From assembly GCA_021780415.1 (NCBI GenBank), contig JAJXYW010000294.1, positions 1-15,446 of the forward strand: 15,446 nucleotides of DNA, given 5' to 3'. Origin of the DNA: Acidobacteriota bacterium (GTDB lineage Bacteria; Acidobacteriota; Terriglobia; Terriglobales; Acidobacteriaceae). The notes below the pieces were generated by a model. It was not told the origin of the DNA, ran no database searches, and saw only the letters and a program-made list of their open reading frames with translations. The position numbers and the translations under genes are program-made. Each line of letters opens with the position of its first letter. The first letter of the stretch is position 1. Positions 1-6,447 of this stretch are shown here, one piece after another.

Positions 1-117
1 GCGGACCGCGCGGACACATACAAGCTGAATTTGATTCTGTGGCAGGACGCGATGGGGAAGACGCCTCCGCCGGCTGCGCTGCTGGTGCGGCATGCGAAGA
101 AAAAGGATGATGATTAG
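1..117 (+). CDS. C-terminal end of a protein, possibly a phosphoesterase
   Basis: Frame 1 is open from the first base to a TAG at 115-117 and encodes the last 38 residues of a protein that begins before the window. The visible tail contains LNLILWQDAMGKTPPP followed by a charged end rich in Lys and Asp. A 'LN-x-ILW-x-x-x-x-G-x-x-x-P' ending resembles the C-terminus of alkaline-phosphatase-superfamily phosphoesterases common in acidobacteria, where a YncE-like propeller may precede the phosphatase domain. That match is from memory and rests on a short stretch, so the function is tentative. The reading frame itself is supported by the clean stop and by the hairpin just downstream at 146-165. 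No catalytic residues are visible. Confidence 0.5.
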   Translation, partial: ADRADTYKLNLILWQDAMGKTPPPAALLVRHAKKKDDD

Positions 118-145
118 GGTGGCGGGCAGCCTCCCTTCCCCCCAC

Positions 146-165
146 TACTCTTGGGACTAAGAGTA
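146..165 (+). terminator. Hairpin after the first gene, candidate terminator
   Basis: TACTCTT (146-152) pairs perfectly with AAGAGTA (159-165) around a six-base loop, 28 bases past the stop at 117. No T-run follows, so it would be a weak or Rho-assisted terminator, or only an mRNA-end stabilising hairpin. Confidence 0.35.
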
Positions 166-311
166 TTCCAGTCGCATGGGTTATGGGTGGACTCATGGCT
201 GTCCGCTGGGCCGTTTCCTGGGCGCGGGACGGAGACACTTTGTGGATCTAATTAATTTGTAACGGGTTAGAGGGGTAAGTATGCCAAGTTGTGGAATTGG
301 AAATCGGCAGT

Positions 312-351
312 GGGGACGGGGGTTTTGCGATGGGAGGGGGGCGGGGGGGGG
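312..351 (+). other. G-quadruplex-forming motif
   Basis: Five G-runs of 4, 5, 3, 6 and 9 bases occur at 312-315, 318-322, 332-334, 336-341 and 343-351, with loops of 2, 9, 1 and 1 bases. This satisfies the usual four-tract rule on the + strand. Whether it folds in vivo, or has any role, is unknown. It lies in the middle of a non-coding stretch. Confidence 0.5.
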
Positions 352-549
352 TGACACACGAGTTTTGGCGGGATTTTGAGGGGTGTTGCGAGAGATGTAT
401 TTTCGGCGGCGATTCGGGGTGGTGCGGCAGGGTGAGAAATGCTTCGCGGCCTACGCCGAAGGATGAAAAGTCAGGGGCTGGAAACAATTCGATTGGCCGC
501 TGCGGGCGGGTTTCCGGTCACAGGGTATGACGGAGGACGGGGCGGAACG

Positions 550-624
550 GCGCGCTTCGCGCGGGAAGCAGGTTCCTCGCTGCGCTCGAAAGGACAGACA
601 GAAAGACAACGGCGACGGCGACCA
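550..624. repeat. Dispersed repeat, type A, with short hexamer tail
   Basis: A core at 563-605 (GGGAAGCAGGTTCCTCGC, then a GCGCTCG segment and ACAGACAGAAAG) recurs with few changes at 14381-14423. Just before the core is a hairpin, GCGCG (550-554) with CGCGC (558-562). The second copy has GCTCG with CGAGC in the same place, so the stem is kept while a base pair changes. After the core come three six-base units (CAACGG, CGACGG, CGACCA, 607-624), in line with the hexamer arrays attached to the other copies. It sits just past the stop of the IclR gene. Confidence 0.75.
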
Positions 625-636
625 GCGCAATGGAAG

Positions 637-1470
637 CTAGCGGAGGAAGACGCTGAGTTCGGCGGCGGCGGCGCGGAGGGGAGGGAGGAAACGGGTCTGC
701 ATTTCCAGCATGGGGATGCGGGGGGCGTGGCCGCTGAGGTTGACGACGGCGACGACGCGGCCGTTGCCGGCGTAGACCGGGACGGCGATGGAGCGGAGGC
801 CGATCTCGTACTCCTGATCGACGAGGGCGTAGCCGTTGCGGCGAACGTTGCGCAGGGCGAGGCGGAGCTTGTCGACGGAGTTGATGGTGCGGGGGGTGTA
901 CTGGGTGAGGATGACGCGGTTGAGATAGGCCTCGAGCTGGTCCTGGGGGAGATAGGCGAGCAGGACACGTCCCATGCTGGTGCAGAAGGCGGGGAGGCGG
1001 GAGCCGATATGGAGGTCGACGGACATGACACGCGTAACGCTGGTGCGGGCGATGTAGACGATCTGCTCACCGTCGAGGGTGGCGACGGAGAAGCTCTCGT
1101 GGTAGGTGGCGGACATGCGCTCGAGGATGGGCTGGGCGGCGTTGGCCAGGGTGCTGGAGGCGGTGTAGGTGTTGGCCAGGGAGAGCATCTTTGGGCGGAG
1201 GGAGTAGCGTTGGGATTCGTCGGCGCCAGCGAAGCCGAGCTTGGTGAGGGTATAGAGGCAGCGGCGGACGGCGGCGCGGGAGAGGCCGGTGCGCACGGAA
1301 AGCTGGGAGATGGTCATCTGGGGGGTTTGGGGAGTGAAGGCTTCGATGACGACGAGGCCGCGGGCGAGGGAGGCCATGAAGTTGGGGTCGCCGGTGTAGG
1401 CGTCGAGAGCAGTGCCGGGAAGGGCTTTGGCTTTGGCCGAGGTGGTGGAAGGTGCGGGGGTGGGGGACAC
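637..1470 (-). CDS. IclR-family transcriptional regulator (PcaR/PobR-like)
   Basis: A 277-residue DNA-binding regulator. The opening FMASLARGLVVIEAF (about 31-45) leads into a winged helix-turn-helix (about 51-80, ISQLSVRTGLSRAAVRR). The C-terminal effector domain (about 95-275) carries the family stretches LPAFCTSMGRVLLA (159-172) and DQEYEIGLRSIAVPV (218-232). The 'FMxSLARGL' opening is typical of the PcaR/PcaU/PobR branch, which controls aromatic-acid catabolism through the beta-ketoadipate route. No such catabolic genes are visible here, so its target and ligand are unknown. Translation starts at GTG (1468-1470), preceded at 7 bases by GAGGAG, a good ribosome-binding site. It lies 168 bases downstream of pgi in the same direction; an inverted repeat at 1487-1511 could be its own operator. 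The family is secure and the subgroup likely. Confidence 0.9.
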   Translation of the reverse strand: MSPTPAPSTTSAKAKALPGTALDAYTGDPNFMASLARGLVVIEAFTPQTPQMTISQLSVRTGLSRAAVRRCLYTLTKLGFAGADESQRYSLRPKMLSLANTYTASSTLANAAQPILERMSATYHESFSVATLDGEQIVYIARTSVTRVMSVDLHIGSRLPAFCTSMGRVLLAYLPQDQLEAYLNRVILTQYTPRTINSVDKLRLALRNVRRNGYALVDQEYEIGLRSIAVPVYAGNGRVVAVVNLSGHAPRIPMLEMQTRFLPPLRAAAAELSVFLR

Positions 1471-1486
1471 GGGATAGCTCCTCGAA

Positions 1487-1511
1487 AGATCGATGGGGCG
1501 ATTGTCGATCT
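1487..1511 (-). promoter_or_regulatory. Inverted repeat upstream of the IclR gene, candidate operator
   Basis: AGATCGA (1487-1493) and TCGATCT (1505-1511) form perfect 7-base arms separated by 11 bases. They lie directly upstream of the ribosome-binding site of the IclR-family gene. IclR regulators bind palindromic sites and often repress themselves, so self-regulation is plausible. It could equally be an RNA hairpin or chance. Confidence 0.4.
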
Positions 1512-1638
1512 AAACCTACGGTAAACGCACAATTGAAGATAACGCAAGGAGTTGGCGCACATAAAGCGCGCTTTCCTTGCGAATATCATCGATTATCGTG
1601 CGGTTATCGGCGATGTGGGGACGATGGAGCTGTTGGAT

Positions 1639-3270
1639 TTACTTGTGTTTGCGATAGAGGTGGATGAGGTTGGTGGTGGAGGTGTCGTGGGAGATGGGGG
1701 GATCGGTTGGAGATTCGAGTTCGCTGAGGATTTTGGTGGCGAGGACCTTACCGAGTTCGACGCCCCACTGGTCGAAGGAGTCGATGGACCAGATGACGCC
1801 CTGGGTGAAGACGGAGTGCTCGTAGAGGGCAATGAGGGAGCCGAGGATTTGAGGGGTGAGGTGGTTGTAGAGGAGGGTGTTGGAGGGGCGGTTGCCTGCG
1901 AAGACTTTATGGGGGACGAGGGTTACGGGGACGCCTTCAGCTGCGACTTCTTCGGCGGGTTTTCCGAAGGCGAGGGCTTCGGCCTGGGCGAAGACGTTGG
2001 CCATGAGCATGTCGTGATGGCGGCCGAGGGGGTTGAGGGTCTTGAAGCCGCCGATGAAGTCGCAGGGGATGAGGCGGGTGCCCTGGTGGATGAGTTGGTA
2101 GAAGGAGTGCTGGCCGTTGGTGCCGGGCTCGCCCCAGTAGATGGGGCCGGTGTTGGTGTCGACGGGAGTGCCGTCGAGGGTGACGTGCTTGCCGTTGGAC
2201 TCCATGGTGAGCTGCTGGAGGTAGGCGGGGAAGCGCTTGAGGTACTGCTCGTAGGGGAGGATGGCGACGGTCTGGGCGTCGAAGAAGTCGGTGTACCAGA
2301 CGGTGAGGAGGCCGAGGAGGGCAGGGAGATTTTGCTCAAGGGGCGCGGTGCGGAAGTGGACGTCCATGGCGTGGAAGCCGTCGAGCATGGAGCGGAAGTT
2401 GTCGGGGCCGATGGCGATCATGGTGGAGAGGCCGATGGCGGAGTCCATGGAATAGCGGCCGCCGACCCAGTCCCAGAAGCCGAACATGTTGGCGGTGTCG
2501 ATGCCGAATTTGGAGACGGCTTCGGCGTTGGTGGAGATGGCGGCGAAGTGGTTGGCGATGGCGGCCTCGTGCTTGAGGGAGGCGAGGGCCCAGACGCGCG
2601 CGGAGTGGGCGTTGGTCATGGTCTCGAGCGTTGTGAAGGTCTTGGAGGCGACGAGGAACAACGTTTCTTCAGGGTCGAGGTCGCGGGTGGCTTCGACGAA
2701 GTCGGTGCCGTCGACGTTGGAGACGAAGCGGAAGGTGAGGTCGCGGTGGGAGTAGTGGCGGAGGGCCTCGTAGGCCATGACGGGGCCGAGGTCGGAGCCT
2801 CCAATGCCAATGTTGACGATGTTGCGGATGGGCTTACCGGTGTAGCCGAGCCAGGCGCCGGAGCGGATTTTGTCGGCGAAGGCGGCCATCTTGTCGAGGA
2901 CGGCGTGAACTTCTGGGACGACGTCTTCGCCGTCGACGAGGATGGATGCGGATTTGGGAGCGCGGAGGGCGATGTGGAGGACGGCGCGGTTCTCGGTGGT
3001 GTTGATCTTCTGGCCGGTGAACATGGCTTCGGTGTGCTGCTTGAGGCCGGACTGGTTGGCGAGATCGATGAGGAGATGGAGGGTCTGGTCGGTGATGCGG
3101 TTCTTGGAGTAGTCGAGGAAGAGGCCGCAGGCTTCTGCGGTGAAACGGGTGCCGCGGGAGGGGTCGGAGTGGAAGAGGTCGCGGAGGTGCTGGGGGCGGA
3201 GGGTTTCGGCGTGCTGTAGAAGGGCTTTCCAGGCTGGGCGCGAGGCTAGCGGTACGATGCGGTCGGTCAT
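1639..3270 (-). CDS. pgi: Glucose-6-phosphate isomerase
   Basis: Interconverts glucose 6-phosphate and fructose 6-phosphate in the cytoplasm (glycolysis, gluconeogenesis, envelope sugar supply). With the ATG at 3268-3270 the protein has 543 residues, close to the 549 of E. coli Pgi, and aligns with it along its length. Visible landmarks are KNRIT (56-60), the sugar-phosphate motif [10 protein letters not shown] (153-162), WDWVGGRYS (266-274), ESNGK with the catalytic Glu 357, GTNGQH with His 388, and [10 protein letters not shown] ending at Lys 508. These match E. coli Glu355, His386 and Lys514. An in-frame TTG at 3334-3336 would add 22 residues, but they resemble nothing in the family and the TTG abuts a -10-like sequence. 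The purine-rich AGGAGAGG lies about 14 bases before the ATG, rather far. The gene diverges from the PLP enzyme at 3419. Confidence 0.97.
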   Translation of the reverse strand: MTDRIVPLASRPAWKALLQHAETLRPQHLRDLFHSDPSRGTRFTAEACGLFLDYSKNRITDQTLHLLIDLANQSGLKQHTEAMFTGQKINTTENRAVLHIALRAPKSASILVDGEDVVPEVHAVLDKMAAFADKIRSGAWLGYTGKPIRNIVNIGIGGSDLGPVMAYEALRHYSHRDLTFRFVSNVDGTDFVEATRDLDPEETLFLVASKTFTTLETMTNAHSARVWALASLKHEAAIANHFAAISTNAEAVSKFGIDTANMFGFWDWVGGRYSMDSAIGLSTMIAIGPDNFRSMLDGFHAMDVHFRTAPLEQNLPALLGLLTVWYTDFFDAQTVAILPYEQYLKRFPAYLQQLTMESNGKHVTLDGTPVDTNTGPIYWGEPGTNGQHSFYQLIHQGTRLIPCDFIGGFKTLNPLGRHHDMLMANVFAQAEALAFGKPAEEVAAEGVPVTLVPHKVFAGNRPSNTLLYNHLTPQILGSLIALYEHSVFTQGVIWSIDSFDQWGVELGKVLATKILSELESPTDPPISHDTSTTNLIHLYRKHK

Positions 3271-3336
3271 GGAATTTTGAATTTCCTCTCCTGTGGGCGA
3301 GCTGGCGGCAAGACCGCGGAACAACACTCGCTCCAA

Positions 3337-3342
3337 ATATTA
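3337..3342 (-). promoter_or_regulatory. Candidate -10 element for pgi
   Basis: On the minus strand this reads TAATAT, five matches to TATAAT, about 66 bases before the pgi start codon. No convincing -35 box stands at 16-18 bases. It is an AT-rich spot in G+C-rich DNA, which is the main support. Confidence 0.35.
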
Positions 3343-3406
3343 GAGCATTGCAGGGGCGGTGGAGATGTAGAGAAGGGATGGAGCCGACGGGGCGCTGTCT
3401 TTTGAC

Positions 3407-3412
3407 TAGAAT
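3407..3412 (+). promoter_or_regulatory. -10-like box placed for a leaderless mRNA
   Basis: TAGAAT differs from TATAAT at one base and ends exactly six bases before the ATG at 3419. Transcription starting about seven bases past a -10 box would begin at the start codon. The intervening CGAGGG abuts the ATG, too close for a normal ribosome-binding site. No clear -35 box is seen. The same spacing recurs at 8264, 8233 (minus) and 13217. Confidence 0.45.
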
Positions 3413-3418
3413 CGAGGG

Positions 3419-4564
3419 ATGACATTAAACGATAAAGCAGCGCACCCAGTGGACCCTTCAGCTTCCGTGGAATCGTGGCTGGTGGCGGCGGGACGGGACC
3501 GCAAGGCGGGCTCCCCGCTCAACGTGCCGCTATACCCAGCATCGAACTTTGTGAGGGGCGGGCAGCGGGCCTATAGTCGCGACGACAGCACGCCGGGGTG
3601 GGAGGCACTGGAGGAGATTGTCGGCGGACTGGAAGGAGGCGCGTCGGTCGCTTTCGCTTCTGGCATGGCGGCTGTCGCGGCGGTATTTGATCAGTTGGCA
3701 ACGGGCTCGGTGGTGGCGTTGCCCGACGACTGCTACCAGGGCGTTACGGAACTCGCCCACGCGGGAGAACGCCGCGGGCATTGGACGGTGCAGCGGTTGG
3801 CCGCTACCGACAGCGCAGGCTGGATGAAGATGTGCGGCGTGGCTGACCTGATCTGGCTGGAGTCGCCTTCGAACCCGCTGCTTCACGTGGCGGACGTGGA
3901 CAGGCTCTGCGCGGCCGCACGGAAGCGTGGCGCGATACTGGCCGTCGACAACACGTTCGCAACGCCGCTGAATCAACGGCCGCTGGCGCTGGGTGCTGAT
4001 GTGTCGGTGCAATCGGTGACGAAGTTTATCGGTGGACACTCGGACTTGCTGGGCGGCGTGGTCAGTGTCCAAGACGCGAAACTGCTGGCGGGGTTGCGGC
4101 AGGCCAGGGAACTGGCGGGCGCGACGCCGGGCACGCTCGAGGTGTTTCTGGCGGTCCGCGGGGTGCGGACGCTGGCGATTCGGCTGGAGCGAGCGCAAAG
4201 CAATGCGATGGTATTGGCCGAGCGGCTATCTCGCCATGCGAATGTTTCGGTGACGCGCTATCCGGGGCTGGCATCGCACCCGACGCACGAAGCAGCCCGG
4301 CGCCAACTGAAAGGCTTCGGCACGATCATCTCTTTCGATGTGCGCGGCGACGCTACTGCGGCCGACGCCGTATGCGAGGGATTGCAACTTATCCAGCACG
4401 CTACGAGTCTGGGCTCAGTCGAGTCCACGATCGAACGCCGAGCCAGCATTCATGGCCAGGAGCACCTGCCTGCGAGCCTGTTGCGGCTGAGCGTGGGCAT
4501 CGAGGCGGTAGAAGATCTCTGGGCCGATCTGGATCGCGCGCTTGGCCAAGCGGCCTCCTTGTGA
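3419..4564 (+). CDS. Cys/Met-metabolism PLP enzyme (cystathionine gamma-synthase/lyase-like)
   Basis: A 381-residue fold-type I PLP enzyme of the transsulfuration group, a usual length for it. The motifs are in order: YSR at 52-54 with a family-like P-x-x-x-ALEE after it, ASGMAA (80-85) for phosphate binding, D177 in AVDNTFATP for the pyridine nitrogen, the Schiff-base lysine K202 in SVTKFIGGHSD, TSLGSVEST near 329-337, and R356 in LLRLSVGIE for the substrate carboxylate. Such enzymes make or split cystathionine, or handle O-acylhomoserine or methionine; sequence alone does not separate these. It stands alone, divergent from pgi, with no sulfur genes nearby. Its base composition is odd: G and C are nearly equal on the coding strand while flanking genes have about twice as much G as C on +. 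That suggests fairly recent acquisition. The start fits an ATG preceded by a -10-like TAGAAT. Confidence 0.9.
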   Translation: MTLNDKAAHPVDPSASVESWLVAAGRDRKAGSPLNVPLYPASNFVRGGQRAYSRDDSTPGWEALEEIVGGLEGGASVAFASGMAAVAAVFDQLATGSVVALPDDCYQGVTELAHAGERRGHWTVQRLAATDSAGWMKMCGVADLIWLESPSNPLLHVADVDRLCAAARKRGAILAVDNTFATPLNQRPLALGADVSVQSVTKFIGGHSDLLGGVVSVQDAKLLAGLRQARELAGATPGTLEVFLAVRGVRTLAIRLERAQSNAMVLAERLSRHANVSVTRYPGLASHPTHEAARRQLKGFGTIISFDVRGDATAADAVCEGLQLIQHATSLGSVESTIERRASIHGQEHLPASLLRLSVGIEAVEDLWADLDRALGQAASL

Positions 4565-4757
4565 GGGACTCCGCAGGCTCAGCGGTTTGAGCGGCGATGC
4601 GAGGTGCCCGGCAGTTGTGCGCGAGAGACGGCGTTGCGGCAGTCGTGGCTGCCGGCGAGGTTGAGTTGATGCGATGCTGGTTTTGCGTGCATTGTCGGTG
4701 CCGCGCGGTGCGTATGGTTTCGAGGGGGCCCGGTGTCGTAGGATGACTTGTCCGGCT

Positions 4758-4826
4758 AGAAATCTATTGCTGAAAAACCTGTGAATACCTTACTGAAGAA
4801 ACTATGAATCAATTGTTGAAAAAACT
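4758..4826 (+). repeat. Three tandem copies of a 23-bp unit ending inside a gene
   Basis: Copies occupy 4758-4780, 4781-4803 and 4804-4826. Copies 1 and 3 agree at 18 of 23 positions, 2 and 3 at 16, and 1 and 2 at 14. Copy 3 is the first eight codons of the hydrolase, MNQLLKKL. Copy 2 begins with GTG and reads MNTLLKKL, then a TGA that overlaps the ATG of copy 3 (ATGA). Copy 1 reads LLLKNL before a TGA overlapping the GTG of copy 2 (GTGA), but has no start codon of its own. Because 23 is one short of 24, each copy shifts frame by one base. The block is A-rich in G+C-rich surroundings. Confidence 0.85.
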
Positions 4827-5529
4827 CGTGCTGTTGCCGGGGGTGGATGGCAGCGGCGAGCTGTTCCGAGGACTGGCGGCGGCGCTGCCGGAGGGGCTGG
4901 AGAGCGAGACGCTGTGGTATCCGGCGGACCGCGTGATGAGCTATGGGGAGTTGGCAGGGACGCTGCGGGGAGCGATTCCGGTGGATGAGCCGTTTGTGCT
5001 GGTGGCGGAGTCGTTTGGGGTGCCGCTGGCGATTCAGATTGCGGCGCTGGAGCCGCCGAACCTGCGGGGAATGGTGCTGAGCGGAGGATTTGCGACGAGC
5101 CCGCTGCGGGGGTGGCGGCGGACGCTGACGTGGGACCTGGCACCGCTGTTGTCGCATGTGTCGCTGCCGGGATTTGTGGCGCGGTATCTGATGGTGGGGG
5201 ATAAGGCGCCGCGGGCGCTGGTGGAGTTGGTGACCGGCGCGGTGTCGTGGGTGACGCCGAAGGTGCTGTGCGCGCGGGTGCGCGAGGCGCTGCATGTGGA
5301 TGTGCGCGCGGAGTTGGCGCAGGTGAGAGTGCCGGTGCTGTATCTGCAGCCGACGAAGGATCGGCTGGTGGATCGGGCGTGCGTCGAGGAGATGCTGGCG
5401 GCGAAGGCGGGACGGACCGTGTGGATCGAGGGGCCCCATATGCTGCTGCAGTGCGAGCCGGCGGCGTGCGCGGAGGCTGTGGCGGGGTTTGTGCGGGAGT
5501 TGGGGGCGGGGGAGCAGGAGCGGCCTTAG
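4804..5529 (+). CDS. Alpha/beta hydrolase, small single-domain
   Basis: A 241-residue cytoplasmic alpha/beta-hydrolase-fold protein. The start KKLVLLPGVDGSGELF (about 6-21) forms the first strand and oxyanion loop. The nucleophile elbow is VAESFG (Ser about 70), with Ala in place of the first Gly of the usual G-x-S-x-G. An acid is offered in PTKDRLVD (about 188-195), and the histidine lies in EGPHMLLQ (about 217). The substrate cannot be told; the family includes esterases, thioesterases and acyltransferases. The start codon is the third copy of a 23-bp tandem repeat, and the TGA of a preceding nine-codon frame overlaps it as ATGA, so translation may be coupled. The only ribosome-binding candidate is a weak GAAGAA. 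A hexamer array and a hairpin follow the gene. Confidence 0.85.
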   Translation: MNQLLKKLVLLPGVDGSGELFRGLAAALPEGLESETLWYPADRVMSYGELAGTLRGAIPVDEPFVLVAESFGVPLAIQIAALEPPNLRGMVLSGGFATSPLRGWRRTLTWDLAPLLSHVSLPGFVARYLMVGDKAPRALVELVTGAVSWVTPKVLCARVREALHVDVRAELAQVRVPVLYLQPTKDRLVDRACVEEMLAAKAGRTVWIEGPHMLLQCEPAACAEAVAGFVRELGAGEQERP

Positions 5530-5557
5530 CTCTTAGCTACTAGCTTTTAGCTGCTAG

Positions 5558-5635
5558 CAAAAGCAAGGGCAACGGCAAGAACAAGGGCAAGAACAACGGT
5601 ACGGACAAGAACGACCGCACGGGCAAGAGCGAAGG
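5558..5635. repeat. Hexanucleotide array (CAAGGG/CAACGG/CAAGAA units)
   Basis: Thirteen consecutive six-base units in unbroken phase, among them CAAGGG, CAACGG, CAAGAA, CAAGAG and decayed forms such as TACGGA and CGACCG. The same unit family appears at 6320-6355, 6417-6440, 11716-11733, 14425-14538 and 14581-14664. This copy lacks a palindromic partner and runs directly into the hairpin at 5630. It is preceded by repeated TAGCT words (5530-5557) ending in GCTAGC. Confidence 0.8.
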
Positions 5636-5656
5636 CCGCCTTGTGGGCGGCCTTCG
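5630..5656. terminator. Strong hairpin between converging genes, bidirectional terminator
   Basis: CGAAGGCCGCC (5630-5640) pairs perfectly over 11 bases with GGCGGCCTTCG (5646-5656) around the loop TTGTG. It lies between the hydrolase (ends 5529, +) and the pilin-like gene (ends 5683, minus), 26 bases past the latter's stop. No T-run follows on either strand, so termination may depend on the strong stem or on Rho. Confidence 0.65.
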
Positions 5657-5682
5657 GTGTCGGTGGATGTTGAGTTGCGAGG

Positions 5683-6186
5683 TTACTGGAGGAGTTCGGT
5701 GCAGTTGGTGCCGCCCTTGGGGTCGTAGTGGATCTGGGCGTTTTCGTCGGTGCAGAAGCCACGGTTGCCGGAGTGGCCGACGGAGTTGGGGACAGCGGTG
5801 ATGGTGTAGCTGTTGTACTGGTCGATGTTGTTGATGGTGCTCTTGGCGCAGCCGCTGATGGTGAAGGTGTAGCCGGCTTTGTTGCCGGTGGCGAGGTCGT
5901 CGGGGATGAGTTGCGCGGCCTCAGGGGTGGGTGGGCCGGAGCCGACTTTGCCGCCGAGCGCGGTGAGCGAGCAGGCGAAGCCGTGCTGCGGATAGGTGGA
6001 GTTGTACTGGCCCTCCATCTCGTTGAGCATGCGCAGGGAGCTGATGGCGGAGGTCTCGTTGCCGCGGCGGATGACCGACTGCATGGCGGGAATGGCAAGG
6101 GTCATGAGGATCAGGATGACGGACATGACGATCAGCAGTTCGACGAGCGTGAAGCCGGACTCTTGATGGTTCTTGGGTAGTTTCAT
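5683..6186 (-). CDS. Type IV pilin-like / pseudopilin protein
   Basis: A 167-residue secreted pilin-like protein. The leader MKLPKNHQESG is followed by FTLVELLIVMSVILILMTLA, the classic class III signal. Prepilin peptidase would cut after Gly 11, leaving N-methyl-Phe, and Glu 16 is the conserved +5 glutamate. The hydrophobic helix covers about 12-32 and the rest is a small globular domain. Two C-terminal cysteines (in GFCTDEN and TNCTELL) probably form the pilin disulfide, and two more lie mid-protein (FACS and SGCAKS). It could be a pilus subunit or a type II secretion pseudopilin; no assembly genes lie nearby to decide. I chose the ATG at 6184-6186 because it gives a normal leader and has GAGGT four bases upstream. 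A further in-frame start nine codons earlier would lengthen the leader without benefit. Confidence 0.9.
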   Translation of the reverse strand: MKLPKNHQESGFTLVELLIVMSVILILMTLAIPAMQSVIRRGNETSAISSLRMLNEMEGQYNSTYPQHGFACSLTALGGKVGSGPPTPEAAQLIPDDLATGNKAGYTFTISGCAKSTINNIDQYNSYTITAVPNSVGHSGNRGFCTDENAQIHYDPKGGTNCTELLQ

Positions 6187-6231
6187 GCATACCTCGGAGC
6201 GCGGGAATTGCACTCGGATTTTACAGTTCAG

Positions 6232-6237
6232 AGTATA
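6232..6237 (-). promoter_or_regulatory. Candidate -10 element for the pilin-like gene
   Basis: The minus strand reads TATACT, five matches to the consensus, about 45 bases before the ATG at 6186. This would leave a leader of roughly 40 bases carrying the GAGGT ribosome-binding site. No good -35 box is visible. Confidence 0.4.
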
Positions 6238-6319
6238 GACGGTTGCGGGGCCGGAGGGTATGGAGGGTGGCGAGAAGAAGCAACAGGAGCAGTTCCCTGC
6301 GGAATGACGGCCGGAAGGG

Positions 6320-6440
6320 CAAAGGCAACGGCAAGAACAACGGCAAGAGCAACTACAGGGGTCCTTCGCTGCGCTCAGGATGACGGATGTTTTGGGTGGA
6401 CGAGAGAGCGCGACCGCGAAGGCAAAGGCAACTGCAATGG
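6320..6440. repeat. Composite element: hexamer array, palindromic repeat B, hexamer array
   Basis: Six phased units (CAAAGG, CAACGG, CAAGAA, CAACGG, CAAGAG, CAACTA; 6320-6355) run straight into repeat B: CAGGGG, TCCTTCGCTGCGCTCAGGA and TGACGG, then GGGTGG near 6399. Four further units (CGAAGG, CAAAGG, CAACTG, CAATGG) cover 6417-6440. B is an imperfect palindrome, CCT..GC..GC..AGG. Read on the minus strand, B encodes the familiar HPERSEGPL peptide seen in spurious translations. The element lies downstream of the M16 gene and upstream of the pilin-like gene. Confidence 0.8.
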
Positions 6441-6447
6441 ATTGGGG

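Larger units (their letters stand above)
118..636. other. 519-bp non-coding stretch
   Basis: I see no convincing gene here. Open frames on both strands are low in complexity, lack ribosome-binding sites and resemble no family I know. The stretch holds a hairpin near the upstream gene (146-165), a G-run cluster able to form a quadruplex (312-351), a small imperfect hairpin around 440-465 (CTTC..GGC facing GCC..GAAG), and a dispersed repeat (550-624) reaching almost to the end of the IclR gene. Transcripts from both sides converge on it, so it could hold termination signals for both. Confidence 0.6.

Noticed and set aside
439..1524. Long + strand open frame opposite the IclR gene, and a similar one at 7033-7932 opposite the M16 gene
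   Set aside because: Same antisense-shadow composition, no ribosome-binding site or family resemblance; the minus-strand genes have clear motifs.
1552..3219. Long + strand open frame opposite pgi
   Set aside because: The protein would be almost wholly Gly, Val, Glu, Asp and Ala without domain character. It is the antisense shadow created by pgi's C-rich codons, and pgi motifs are unmistakable.
3271..3336. Longer pgi start at TTG 3336
   Set aside because: The added 22 residues match nothing in Pgi proteins and the TTG directly abuts a -10-like TAATAT; the ATG at 3270 gives the usual length.
4565..4757. Possible small gene or RNA before the hydrolase
   Set aside because: No frame with a start, ribosome-binding site and sensible composition; only a weak 5-bp hairpin (GCTCA/TGAGC, 4577-4592) after the upstream gene.
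4804..5529. Hydrolase inactive because the first Gly of G-x-S-x-G is Ala
   Set aside because: A small residue at that position is tolerated in the fold, and the Asp and His candidates are present, so inactivity is not supported.
5530..5557. TAGCT-word cluster as a possible attachment site or insertion-sequence end
   Set aside because: The words are degenerate, there is no transposase or integrase, and no matching partner end; only a loose likeness at about 11702-11720.
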